The translations under genes and the position numbers were made by a program. A stretch of 33,117 nucleotides of DNA, taken from the NCBI GenBank assembly GCA_964579245.1, contig CAZOFY010000020.1, positions 1 to 33,117 of the forward strand, written 5' to 3'. The notes under the pieces were generated by a model. That model had not been told where the DNA came from and ran no database searches. It saw nothing but the letters and a program-made list of their open reading frames with translations. Source of the stretch: Firm-13 sp964579245 (GTDB taxonomy: Bacteria; Bacillota; Clostridia; Saccharofermentanales; Saccharofermentanaceae). Shown here piece by piece: positions 22,166 to 29,812 of this stretch; the first letter of the stretch is position 1, and each line of letters opens with the position of its first letter.

Positions 22166-22797
22166 GCCAGGAAGAGTGCATTTTGCATCCGACAAGAAAG
22201 GGGCTGCTCGTGTCGGTATCGGGTCCTTCCGGCGTAGGAAAGGGTTCCGTGATTGATAAGGTCCGAGAACGTTTGCCGGACATTGCACATTCTGTTTCGG
22301 TAACGACCAGATTAATTCGGGAAAATGAAACGGAAGGAGTCTCCTACTTTTTTCGAACGGAAGCCGAATTTAAGAAAATGATGGCGGAAGGCCAGATTTT
22401 GGAGCATGATATCTACTGTAATAATTATTACGGCACGCCGCTTCCGCCTTTACTCGATTATATCAACTGCGGCAGGGATGTCCTGTTTGACCTGACGGTC
22501 TCGGGGAGCCTGGCGCTGATGGAACACTATTGTGATGCCGTGACCATTTTCCTGTTGCCGCCGTCGATGTCGGAACTGCGGAATCGACTGCTGAAGAGGG
22601 GGACAGAATCCTCGGAGGTTATAGAGAGAAGATTACTCGAAGCGAGCGTGGAGATACCGAAGGCAGATCTTTTCAATTATGTCGTTGTTAATGATGACCT
22701 TGACAAGGCGGCAGACCGGATCATCGCGATCATAGAAGCCGAGAAGCACAAGTATTCCAGACAAATCGGCATAGAGGAACGTATTTTGAACACATAA
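22162..22797 (+). CDS. gmk: Guanylate kinase, divergent
   Basis: A 211-residue kinase that converts GMP to GDP with ATP. The P-loop SGPSGVGKGS, SVSVTTRLIRENE (both GMP-binding Arg kept, but the usual PRPGE altered), LEHD, NNYYGTP, IFLLPPSMSELRNRL and VVNDDLDKA give the family outline. Differences: the usual D-I-D-x-Q-G-A motif is FDLTVSGSLA, so the second Asp and the Gln are absent. Length is normal and the frame is open. The start is GTG at 22162, overlapping remA by 4 nt. Context strongly supports Gmk, but altered nucleotide selectivity cannot be excluded. Confidence 0.87.
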   Translation: MSQEECILHPTRKGLLVSVSGPSGVGKGSVIDKVRERLPDIAHSVSVTTRLIRENETEGVSYFFRTEAEFKKMMAEGQILEHDIYCNNYYGTPLPPLLDYINCGRDVLFDLTVSGSLALMEHYCDAVTIFLLPPSMSELRNRLLKRGTESSEVIERRLLEASVEIPKADLFNYVVVNDDLDKAADRIIAIIEAEKHKYSRQIGIEERILNT

Positions 22798-22851
22798 CAC
22801 AAGTATTGTTGAAGAAGAATAGAGAAGAGAACCAACCATAAGGAGGATCAT

Positions 22852-23316
22852 ATGTTAATCAAACCATCCCTGGAATCTTTACTGCCCAAGGTCGAGAGCC
22901 GCTACACACTTGCCATGGTCGTAGCCAAACGTGCACGTCAGCTTGTTGACGGAGCACAGCCGATGGTCGATTCGGACACACCTAACCTTGTTACGCTGGC
23001 CTGTGAAGAAATACATGCGGATAAGGTCGTATGCGTATCAGGACTTCATAAGCCTTTCGTTCCGCTACGTCCGGAGATCGAGGAACAAAGAAGACAAGCT
23101 CGTGAGGCAGAGGCGAACGCCGCATCTCTCGATGCATTCTCCGAGTTGATGGATCCCAGTTTTGCATTAAGCGATGCGACCGCTGAGCCGGCGCTTCTTT
23201 TCCGTGATCCGGACACGATGGAGGGCGAAGAAGAGGTCGATGTTGAGCCGATGACAGACGACACATCAGATGAATTGGTCATGAGTGAAGATACCTCTTC
23301 AATCACGGAGGAATAA
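22852..23316 (+). CDS. rpoZ: RNA polymerase omega subunit with acidic C-terminal extension
   Basis: A 154-residue protein. The first 65 or so residues are omega: LIKPSLESLLPKVESRYTL, VVAKRARQLVDGAQ and VTLACEEIHADKV, which bind the beta-prime subunit and help assembly. Typical omega proteins are about 65-90 residues; here a further stretch of about 80 residues follows, beginning with a charged helix-like EEQRRQAREAEANAA and ending in a very acidic, probably disordered tail (for example EGEEEVDVEP). AAGGAGG precedes the ATG. It sits in the usual place after gmk. glyQS follows one base after the stop, so expression is coupled. Confidence 0.9.
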   Translation: MLIKPSLESLLPKVESRYTLAMVVAKRARQLVDGAQPMVDSDTPNLVTLACEEIHADKVVCVSGLHKPFVPLRPEIEEQRRQAREAEANAASLDAFSELMDPSFALSDATAEPALLFRDPDTMEGEEEVDVEPMTDDTSDELVMSEDTSSITEE

Positions 23317-23317
23317 G

Positions 23318-24736
23318 ATGCCGACAGAGAAGACAATGGAGCGTATTGTTGCGCTGGCTAAAACCAGAGGGTTTGTGTTTCCCGGATCCGATATTTATGG
23401 CGGACTTGCGAATTCATGGGACTACGGCCCTTTGGGGGTGGAGCTTAAGAACAATATCAAACAGGCTTGGTGGAAGAAGTTTGTGACAGAGAATCCTTAT
23501 AATGTAGGTGTCGATTGCGCAATCCTTATGAATCCGCAGGTTTGGGTGGCATCCGGCCATGTCGGTGGCTTCTCGGACCCCTTGATTGACTGCAAACAGT
23601 GTAAGACCCGTCATAGAGCAGATAAGCTGATTGAGGATTTCGCGCAAGAGAACAAGATTGACCTCGGCTCCGTCGGCCTGGATGGCTGGACGAATGAACA
23701 GCTGATTGCCTATATGGGAGATAAGAATATTCCTTGCCCCCAGTGTGGCGCTCATAATTTCACCGATATCAGAAAGTTCAATTTAATGTTCAAGACCTTT
23801 ATGGGGGTTACTGAAGACAGTAAGAATGAAGTCTATCTTCGCCCGGAGACAGCCCAGGGTATTTTTGTCAACTTCAAGAACGTTCAGCGTTCCTCCCGCA
23901 GGAAAATCCCTTTTGGTATCTGCCAGATCGGTAAAGCTTTTCGTAACGAGATCACACCGGGTAACTTTGTTTTCCGTATTCGTGAGTTCGAACAGATGGA
24001 GCTCGAGTTTTTCTGCGAGCCGGGAACGGATCTGGAGTGGTTTTCGTATTGGAAGAATTATTGCTACGAATGGTTGACGAATCTCGGCCTTAAGAAAGAA
24101 GAGCTTCGTTTGCGTGATCACTCGGCAGAGGAACTGTCTTTCTACTCGAATGCGACAACGGATTTCGAATTCATGTTCCCGTTTGGATGGGGTGAGCTTT
24201 GGGGGATTGCAGATCGTACCGACTATGATCTCAAGCAGCACATGAACCATTCCAAAGAAGATTTGATGTATTTCGACGCTGCCAAGAACGAGAAGTATAT
24301 TCCGTATGTTATTGAGCCCTCCTTGGGAGCAGACCGTGCATTTCTTGCTTTCCTGTGTTCGGCTTACGATGAAGAAGAACTTGGAGAGGGCGACGTTCGT
24401 AACGTAATGCGTTTTCACCCGGCACTCGCGCCCGTGAAGATTGGTGTTTTGCCGCTTTCCGCGAAGCTTTCTGAGAAGGCCGAGGCGATTTATCGTGATC
24501 TTTCCGCTACCTATTCGTGTGAATTCGATGACCGTCAGTCGATTGGAAAGAGATATCGCCGTCAGGACGAGATCGGAACACCGTTTTGCGTCGTGTATGA
24601 TTTCGATTCCGAGAACGATGGCTGCATAGAGATTCGAGAGCGGGATTCGATGAAGAAGATCGAATATGAACCAGGAAATGTCAGATTCCCGATCGAAAAG
24701 CTGACAGAGTTCTTTTCGGACAAATTCGCATATTAG
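23318..24736 (+). CDS. glyQS: Glycine--tRNA ligase, single-chain (alpha2) type
   Basis: A 472-residue class II synthetase that charges tRNA-Gly. This is the dimeric, eukaryote-like form rather than the two-gene bacterial glyQ/glyS form. FVFPGSDIYGGLANSWDYG, MNPQVWVASGHVGGF, RPETAQGIFVNF (motif 2 area) and EPSLGADRAFLAFL (motif 3) are seen, with a C-terminal anticodon-binding domain (APVKIGVLPL, GKRYRRQDEIGTP). Two CxxC pairs, CKQC and CPQC, mark the zinc-binding insertion. The ATG at 23318 is used because GGAGG (23307-23311) is 6 nt upstream and it matches family starts. It lies one base after rpoZ; no T-box leader is present. Confidence 0.96.
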   Translation: MPTEKTMERIVALAKTRGFVFPGSDIYGGLANSWDYGPLGVELKNNIKQAWWKKFVTENPYNVGVDCAILMNPQVWVASGHVGGFSDPLIDCKQCKTRHRADKLIEDFAQENKIDLGSVGLDGWTNEQLIAYMGDKNIPCPQCGAHNFTDIRKFNLMFKTFMGVTEDSKNEVYLRPETAQGIFVNFKNVQRSSRRKIPFGICQIGKAFRNEITPGNFVFRIREFEQMELEFFCEPGTDLEWFSYWKNYCYEWLTNLGLKKEELRLRDHSAEELSFYSNATTDFEFMFPFGWGELWGIADRTDYDLKQHMNHSKEDLMYFDAAKNEKYIPYVIEPSLGADRAFLAFLCSAYDEEELGEGDVRNVMRFHPALAPVKIGVLPLSAKLSEKAEAIYRDLSATYSCEFDDRQSIGKRYRRQDEIGTPFCVVYDFDSENDGCIEIRERDSMKKIEYEPGNVRFPIEKLTEFFSDKFAY

Positions 24737-24837
24737 GTTTTCTATGTGTTCGCCGGCATTTATCGGAGACAGGATCAGGGAAGCGCCGTCAGAACATATG
24801 AAAATAGATGAAATTCTTAGAAAGTGGAGGTTAGACA

Positions 24838-27462
24838 ATGACAAAGTACGTGTACATGTTTACCGAAGGTAATGCCACTATGAAGAATCTTCTCGGCGGC
24901 AAAGGTGCCAACTTAGCCGAGATGACCGGCCTCGGCCTTCCCGTTCCGCGTGGCTTCACGATCACGACTGAAGCCTGCAATCGTTACTACGAGGATGGCG
25001 AGACGATTTCCGATGAGATCCTCGAGGAAATCTTTGCAACACTTTCCAAGACGGAAGAGACGGTCGGCAAGAGACTTGGAAATCCGGAGGATCCATTTCT
25101 TGTATCCGTACGTTCCGGTGCCCGTGCTTCGATGCCCGGCATGATGGATACAATCCTGAATCTGGGCCTGAATGACGAAGTAGTTGTGGGCCTTGCCAAG
25201 CTCACAGGCAATGAAAGATTTGCATATGACAGCTATCGTCGCTTCATAACGATGTTCAGCGATGTTGTTATGGAAATCAGCAAGAGCAAGTACGACAAAG
25301 TATTCGAAACGATCAAGGAGGCCAGGGGAGCAAAGCTTGACACCGAGCTTTCCGCCGAGGGAATGAAGGAAGTCGTTGCCGCCTTTAAGAAGGTCTACGA
25401 AGAGAACAAAGGCGAGCCGTTCCCCCAGGATCCCAAGATTCAATTGATGGAATCGATCAAGGCTGTTTTCCGCTCCTGGAACAATAATCGTGCGATCCTG
25501 TATCGCCGCATGAACGATATCCCCGGAAGTTGGGGTACCGCTGTCAACGTTCAGGAGATGGTTTACGGAAATATGGGAGACACATCCGGTACGGGTGTTG
25601 CTTTTACCAGGAATCCTGCAACCGGAGAGAAGAAGCTTTATGGCGAATTTCTGATGAATGCACAGGGAGAGGATGTCGTTGCCGGAATTCGCACTCCGCA
25701 GACAATCGACCAGCTCAAGGAAGTTATGCCTGAGGTTTACGAACAGTTTGCCGCCATTGCAAACACCCTTGAGACACATTACATGGATATGCAGGATATG
25801 GAATTCACCATCGAGCGTGGAAAGCTTTTCATGCTACAGACCAGAAACGGTAAGAGAACAGCCGCGGCTGCGATGCGCGTTGCTGTTGAGATGGTTGAAG
25901 AGGGGCTGAACACTAAAGAGCAGGCGATCATGAAGCTTGATCCCAAGCAACTTGATGCTCTTCTACATCCTACCTTCGATCCTGCTGCCTTAAAGGCGGC
26001 TACTTCTGTTGCCCATGGACTTCCGGCATCTCCTGGAGCCGCGACCGGAAGGATCTTTTTCTCCGCTGAGGACGCAACTGCTGCCAGCGCAAATGGCGAA
26101 CCAGTTCTCCTGATCCGTTTGGAGACTTCACCGGAAGATCTTGCAGGTATGGACGTCTCGAAGGGTATACTTACGGGACGCGGCGGAATGACCTCGCATG
26201 CGGCCGTAGTTGCACGCGGCATGGGAAAATGTTGTGTATCTGGATGTTCCGACCTCACGATCAAGGAAGAAGAGAAGTTCTTCCTGACGAAGGACGGTCA
26301 AAAGTTCTGTGAGGGGGACTGGATCTCTCTCGACGGAACAACAGGAAATGTATATGCAGGCAAAATCGACACGCAGGAGGCAAGCCTGTCCGGCAATTTC
26401 CGCACGATCATGCAATGGTCAGACGAGTTCCGCACCATGAAGATTCGTACAAATGCAGATACGATCCGAGATGCAAAGGTTGCATTTGACCTCGGCGCTG
26501 AGGGAATCGGTTTGTGCCGCACGGAGCATATGTTCTTTGAGAACGAGCGTATTTTCGCATTCCGCCAGATGATTGTTGCTAAGGATGAGGCCCAAAGAAG
26601 AACCGCGCTTTCAAAGATTCTTCCTTATCAACAGGCTGACTTTGAGGGTCTGTTCCGTGCGATGAAAGGCTTCCCTGTCACGATTCGCTTGCTGGACCCG
26701 CCGCTTCATGAATTCCTGCCTCAGAACGATGAGGACATAGCAGATCTGGCCACTGCTCTTGGTATGGAAGCAACAAGCCTGAAGGACTTCATCATCAGCT
26801 TACATGAGCTGAATCCGATGCTCGGACATAGAGGCTGCCGCCTTGCTGTTACGTACCCCGAAATTGCAGAGATGCAGACAGAGGCAATTATTGCTGCTGC
26901 GATTGCCGTCAACAAAGACGGTGGCCCGCAGGTCATACCCGAAATCATGATTCCGCTTGTATGTGAGCTCAAGGAGCTCAAGTACGTAAAGAATGTCATC
27001 GTCAAGACGGCCGATGCCCTCATTGAAAAGGCCGGAGTCAAGATGGATTACAAGGTTGGAACCATGATCGAGATCCCCCGTGCGGCTCTTACGGCAGATG
27101 ATATCGCGACAGAAGCGGAGTTCTTCTCGTTCGGAACCAATGATCTGACACAGATGACCTATGGACTTTCACGCGATGATGCCGGAAAGATTCTTGACGC
27201 ATATTACCAGAAGAAGATCTTCGAATCCGACCCGACGGCACGTCTTGACACTGTCGGAGTGGGAAGACTCATGAAGATCGCTTCCGAAGCCGGTCGGTCA
27301 ACACGGCCTGACATCAAGCTGGGTATCTGCGGTGAGCATGGCGGAGATCCTTCGTCCATTGAGTTCTGCAACACATTGAAATTCTCTTATGTATCCTGTT
27401 CTCCGTTCCGTGTACCGATCGCAAGACTGGCTGCGGCACAGGCAGCGATTAAGCAGAGATAA
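24838..27462 (+). CDS. ppdK: Pyruvate, phosphate dikinase
   Basis: An 874-residue enzyme interconverting pyruvate, ATP and phosphate with phosphoenolpyruvate, AMP and pyrophosphate; in clostridia it often serves glycolysis or gluconeogenesis in place of pyruvate kinase. The N-terminal nucleotide-binding domain carries GGKGANLAEMTGLGLPVPRG. The swivelling domain has GGMTSHAAVVARGMGK with phospho-carrier His454. The C-terminal PEP/pyruvate barrel includes GICGEHGGDPSSIEFC with catalytic Cys831. Length and numbering match the Clostridium symbiosum enzyme. GTGGAGG precedes the ATG at 24838. It is separated from glyQS by 101 nt with no clear promoter, and is followed by a strong terminator. Confidence 0.97.
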   Translation: MTKYVYMFTEGNATMKNLLGGKGANLAEMTGLGLPVPRGFTITTEACNRYYEDGETISDEILEEIFATLSKTEETVGKRLGNPEDPFLVSVRSGARASMPGMMDTILNLGLNDEVVVGLAKLTGNERFAYDSYRRFITMFSDVVMEISKSKYDKVFETIKEARGAKLDTELSAEGMKEVVAAFKKVYEENKGEPFPQDPKIQLMESIKAVFRSWNNNRAILYRRMNDIPGSWGTAVNVQEMVYGNMGDTSGTGVAFTRNPATGEKKLYGEFLMNAQGEDVVAGIRTPQTIDQLKEVMPEVYEQFAAIANTLETHYMDMQDMEFTIERGKLFMLQTRNGKRTAAAAMRVAVEMVEEGLNTKEQAIMKLDPKQLDALLHPTFDPAALKAATSVAHGLPASPGAATGRIFFSAEDATAASANGEPVLLIRLETSPEDLAGMDVSKGILTGRGGMTSHAAVVARGMGKCCVSGCSDLTIKEEEKFFLTKDGQKFCEGDWISLDGTTGNVYAGKIDTQEASLSGNFRTIMQWSDEFRTMKIRTNADTIRDAKVAFDLGAEGIGLCRTEHMFFENERIFAFRQMIVAKDEAQRRTALSKILPYQQADFEGLFRAMKGFPVTIRLLDPPLHEFLPQNDEDIADLATALGMEATSLKDFIISLHELNPMLGHRGCRLAVTYPEIAEMQTEAIIAAAIAVNKDGGPQVIPEIMIPLVCELKELKYVKNVIVKTADALIEKAGVKMDYKVGTMIEIPRAALTADDIATEAEFFSFGTNDLTQMTYGLSRDDAGKILDAYYQKKIFESDPTARLDTVGVGRLMKIASEAGRSTRPDIKLGICGEHGGDPSSIEFCNTLKFSYVSCSPFRVPIARLAAAQAAIKQR

Positions 27463-27483
27463 GCAGTTGAATCCCTGAAGTAT

Positions 27484-27519
27484 AAAAAGCCTTGCGTCCT
27501 GATGGATGCAAGGCTTTTT
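27484..27519 (+). terminator. Intrinsic terminator after ppdK
   Basis: A perfect 12-bp stem AAAAAGCCTTGC (27484-27495) / GCAAGGCTTTTT (27508-27519) with a 12-nt loop. The T-run is part of the stem, and the A-run would also allow termination on the opposite strand. It closes the conserved chromosomal block. Confidence 0.93.
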
Positions 27520-27565
27520 CAGTGTTGGCTTAAGCCCATTTTGCGCCAACGAGCGAGACAAGAAA

Positions 27566-27587
27566 CCACCAACTATGTGGGTTGTGG
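27566..27587. other. Imperfect hairpin
   Basis: CCAC (27566-27569), a bulged C and AAC (27571-27573) pair with GTT (27581-27583) and GTGG (27584-27587) around the loop TATGTGG. Such imperfect hairpins with a bulged base are seen at the ends of IS200/IS605-family elements, but no tnpA or tnpB gene is present, so the relation is a guess. Confidence 0.35.
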
Positions 27588-27739
27588 GCAAGCGGTTATA
27601 TCGTAGAAACTTTGTAAAAAGCAGAGATTTTTAAGCATCTGAGCATAGGAAAGGACACTAAACACAAAATCACACTTTATAACAGAATTGAGAATATCAA
27701 GCCACTAAGCATGTGAAATGCCTATAAAAACATTTTTCC

Positions 27740-28108
27740 TCATTGATTCTCTATCAAATCGACGAATAACGACTTTTCGAATGCAAATCAATTAGAAGCA
27801 ACGACTTATTTATCAATGGTTACCTACTAGATTGGCGAAATAAGACTTTTAGTATGCAGATCAATGAGCGACAAATGCGTTATTTGCCAATGATTACCTA
27901 CTGGATCGTCGAAACATGACTTTTCGTATGTGCATCAATGAGCAACAAATGCGTTATTCGTCAATGATTACCTACTGGATCGATAAAAATGACGATTTAG
28001 TACGTATTAGGGTGTGAAAAAAGCCGTTTCTATGCAATGATTACAATACCAAAAGTCCTTATCGTGTTTTTAGTATGTATAACAATGTGATGCCCCATGG
28101 ATTCTATT
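27740..28108. repeat. Degenerate tandem array, 73-74 bp unit, about 4.5 copies
   Basis: Units begin near 27740, 27813, 27887, 27961 and 28034, a steady 73-74 bp period. The best-conserved pieces are TCAATGATTACC at the unit start, GACTTTTCGTATG in the middle, CATCAATGAG about 48 nt in, and AAATGCGTTATT at the end. The heptamer TCAATGA occurs twice per good unit. The first and last copies are the most diverged, as in ageing arrays. A 74-bp period is not a multiple of three, so it does not encode a repeat protein. The same repeat recurs at 32953. Confidence 0.85.
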
Positions 28109-28134
28109 CATTGAGGCATGTCAATTGGATGCAG

Positions 28135-28184
28135 CCCTTAAAGAGAGTAAGAGTACACTTTAGCGGCAGCAAATCCTTTAAGGG
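28135..28184. other. Long-loop stem, possible structured RNA
   Basis: CCCTTAAAG (28135-28143) is perfectly complementary to CTTTAAGGG (28176-28184), giving a 9-bp stem around 32 nt. A nearby ATGCC (28090-28094) / GGCAT (28115-28119) pairing could add a second stem. I recognise no RNA family. Confidence 0.35.
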
Positions 28185-28343
28185 ACATAACACATCGACG
28201 ACTCCTGCATTATTCCATCATGCAACAAGGAGATGCCACCACAAATCCCAGAGCCACAAATTGCTGTAGAGGGTTGAATGAATATGAGAAGCCAACTCTT
28301 TAGACGCCGACTAGTAACAAGAGATTATAGCGCTGGAGCACGC

Positions 28344-28362
28344 CCACTCGTTTGACGGGTGG
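28344..28362 (+). mobile_element. Hairpin resembling an IS200/IS605 right end (remnant)
   Basis: CCACTCG (28344-28350) pairs with CGGGTGG (28356-28362), one G-T pair, around TTTGA. The surrounding GGAGCACGCCCACTCGTTT and following GGTTATCA resemble sequences after tnpB genes of IS605-type elements, where the right-end hairpin also forms the 3' part of the guide RNA. No transposase frame is readable beside it. The comparison is from memory, so confidence is low. Confidence 0.3.
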
Positions 28363-28429
28363 TTATCATGCGTTTTAGAAGCACGATAAGATATGTGAAG
28401 CTCCATACTGCGATCTGCGGGAAGCTTAT

Positions 28430-28472
28430 AAAAAAATCTGTCTCAGTCGGCCTTTCGGCGTCATGAGACAGA
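28430..28472 (-). terminator. Intrinsic terminator of the acidic lipoprotein gene
   Basis: On the minus strand, TCTGTCTCA (28472-28464) pairs with TGAGACAGA (28445-28437) over 9 bp, with an inner GCC/GGC pairing, and is followed by seven T (28436-28430). It lies 32 nt after the lipoprotein stop codon. Confidence 0.9.
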
Positions 28473-28503
28473 CTTCTCATCATTGCTGAAAATGAGATTG
28501 TGA

Positions 28504-29487
28504 TTACTTGTTGCTTATATGAACACTAGTCAATCCCTCTTTGTCATAGATCGTTAATTCCAGAGTCTGACCTTCTTCTGTTTCGTAAGTAATTGTTGTA
28601 TATTTGAGAGTATCAGAATCAGGTATATACGTGTCGTTCGGCTCACCATATTTTGCTATGATCTCATCCAAGGTGGCACCCCAGGAAAATCCGCCCGGAA
28701 GGGTAATTGTTGGCAAAGGACGACCTTCATCGAGTTCCCAGTAAATGTCGCACTCGAATGCATAAATGTCGCATTCCGTAATATCTAAGGGTTTGTCGGT
28801 ATTGTTGATCAGCCCGATTGAGACGTCGAGATCATTATCCTCACCATATTTTGCTTCATTGGTAAGATTGACCGTACAAAAAACATACTGGTCCGGATTC
28901 AATATATATCCATTCTCGTAACCATAGTCAGCCAAATCAAATGACCATCCGTTGGCTTCCATGTCCAAATACGAGAAAGGAATCTGATATACAACACCGT
29001 CGAACTCGAACTTCGTGTCAGTCCAGTTCTCTCCGACATCCGCATTGCCTTGCTTTGCTGACTCAGAAGGCTTTGTGTCCTTAGTTTCTTTGGACTCCTT
29101 CGTTGTTTCCTCAGTAGCTTCGGTTTCCTCGGTAGCTTCGGTTTCCTCNNNNNNNNNNNNNNNNNNNNNNNNNNNNNNNNNNNNNNNNNNNNNNNNNNNN
29201 NNNNNNNNNNNNNNNNNNNNNNNNNNNNNNNNNNNNNNNNNNNNNNNNGTTTCCTCAGTAGCTTCGGTTTCCTCGGTAGCTTCGGTTTCCTCGGTAGCTT
29301 CCGTTTCCTCGGTAGCTTCCGTCTCGTCCTCATCCTCGTCAGAGTCCTCATCCTCATCTTCATCATCGGAGTCTTCCATCTTGTTGTCTGCGGTACTCAT
29401 TCCCGGAAGCTTGCTGAAGTCACAAGCAACGAGGCCCAATGCAAGCATCAGTGATATCAAGACTGCCAAAATTTTCTTAGCGTTCAT
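28504..29487 (-). CDS. Acidic lipoprotein with Glu/Thr-rich repeat region (spans an assembly gap)
   Basis: An exported lipoprotein: MNAKKI, a hydrophobic stretch and a perfect lipobox LVAC with Cys22. Next come a run of Asp/Glu/Ser (residues about 38-58) and then repeats of the six-residue unit TEATEE, which would form a long, negatively charged stalk. The C-terminal domain of about 150 residues (from about GVVYQIPFSYLDME) has GGFSWGATLDEIIAKYGEP and may be a small ligand or surface domain; I recognise no named family. A 100-N gap (29149-29248) lies in the repeat, so the true length is unknown, about 327 residues as assembled. The start at 29487 has GGAGG 5 nt upstream. It has its own promoter and terminator, so it is monocistronic. 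Confidence 0.8.
   Translation of the reverse strand: MNAKKILAVLISLMLALGLVACDFSKLPGMSTADNKMEDSDDEDEDEDSDEDEDETEATEETEATEETEATEETEATEEXXXXXXXXXXXXXXXXXXXXXXXXXXXXXXXXXXEETEATEETEATEETTKESKETKDTKPSESAKQGNADVGENWTDTKFEFDGVVYQIPFSYLDMEANGWSFDLADYGYENGYILNPDQYVFCTVNLTNEAKYGEDNDLDVSIGLINNTDKPLDITECDIYAFECDIYWELDEGRPLPTITLPGGFSWGATLDEIIAKYGEPNDTYIPDSDTLKYTTITYETEEGQTLELTIYDKEGLTSVHISNK
29105..29320 (-). repeat. 18-bp coding tandem repeat (TEATEE) interrupted by N gap
   Basis: The plus-strand unit GTTTCCTCGGTAGCTTCG (18 bp) is repeated with one or two substitutions on both sides of the gap. It encodes six residues per copy and keeps frame. Copies could be gained or lost by slippage without frameshift. 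Confidence 0.9.
29149..29248. other. Assembly gap (100 N)
   Basis: Exactly 100 unknown bases, the usual placeholder size for a gap of unknown length. It falls inside the 18-bp repeat, so the assembler most likely could not span it. One hundred is not a multiple of three, so the reading frame drawn across it is arbitrary. Confidence 0.98.
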
Positions 29488-29531
29488 TTCTTCCTCCAAG
29501 TTCAATCTACTCATCTGTCAAATACGTTCTA

Positions 29532-29548
29532 TAGGTAAAAAATACCTA
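29532..29548. promoter_or_regulatory. Inverted repeat at the lipoprotein transcription start
   Basis: TAGGTA (29532-29537) and TACCTA (29543-29548) form a perfect 6-bp inverted repeat separated by five A. It sits just downstream of the minus-strand -10, so it could be an operator or a 5' mRNA stem-loop. Confidence 0.35.
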
Positions 29549-29556
29549 CGCGGGTA

Positions 29557-29585
29557 ATTATAATTATCGAAAATGTATCTGTAAA
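29557..29585 (-). promoter_or_regulatory. Promoter of the acidic lipoprotein
   Basis: On the minus strand: -35 TTTACA (29585-29580), a 17-nt spacer and a perfect -10 TATAAT (29562-29557), about 70 nt before the start codon. The remainder of the 325-nt divergent gap (29488-29812) is AT-rich; no gene is visible and no strong forward promoter was found. Confidence 0.75.
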
Positions 29586-29812
29586 TAGACGTAATCAAGC
29601 AAAATTATGACAAATAGAGAATAAATGTGTGTAATTTAATATTTTGGATAAATCAGCATATCCAAACCGAGAAAGATCATCCCCGCTCCGTGTCAGGAAA
29701 GGCATTTTCTGGAAAAATAATATCACATCATATAAAATGTTGTTATAGCAAATTCTCTGTTCTAGGGATTAAATTGGAGTAAATGCATGTATCGCATAAC
29801 AAGGAGAAGGAA

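Larger units (their letters stand above)
27520..28429. other. Gene-free, AT-richer accessory stretch
   Basis: About 0.9 kb with no credible coding region: the longest open frame (64 codons from 28075) has no Shine-Dalgarno sequence and no family features. Base composition is visibly richer in A and T than the housekeeping block. It contains a hairpin at 27566-27587, a degenerate tandem array (27740-28108), a 9-bp stem at 28135-28184 and a hairpin at 28344-28362. It reads like decayed mobile DNA or a non-coding RNA locus. Confidence 0.6.

Noticed and set aside
24737..24837. T-box or other leader, or a promoter, for ppdK
   Set aside because: No T-box motif, no intrinsic terminator and no clear -35/-10 pair could be recognised in this 101-nt gap.
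27740..28108. CRISPR array
   Set aside because: Units repeat every 73-74 bp, but the segments between the conserved boxes are still related to each other (ATCG, GAAA and GACTTTT recur), copies are degenerate, and no cas gene is present. This is a drifting tandem repeat and not repeats with unrelated spacers.
28075..28269. 64-codon open frame
   Set aside because: No Shine-Dalgarno sequence, no recognisable protein features, composition like the surrounding non-coding DNA, and a stable stem lies inside it.
27740..28429. Retron non-coding RNA or group II intron
   Set aside because: No reverse transcriptase frame lies near, and no domain V-like hairpin or flanking a1/a2 pairing could be found.
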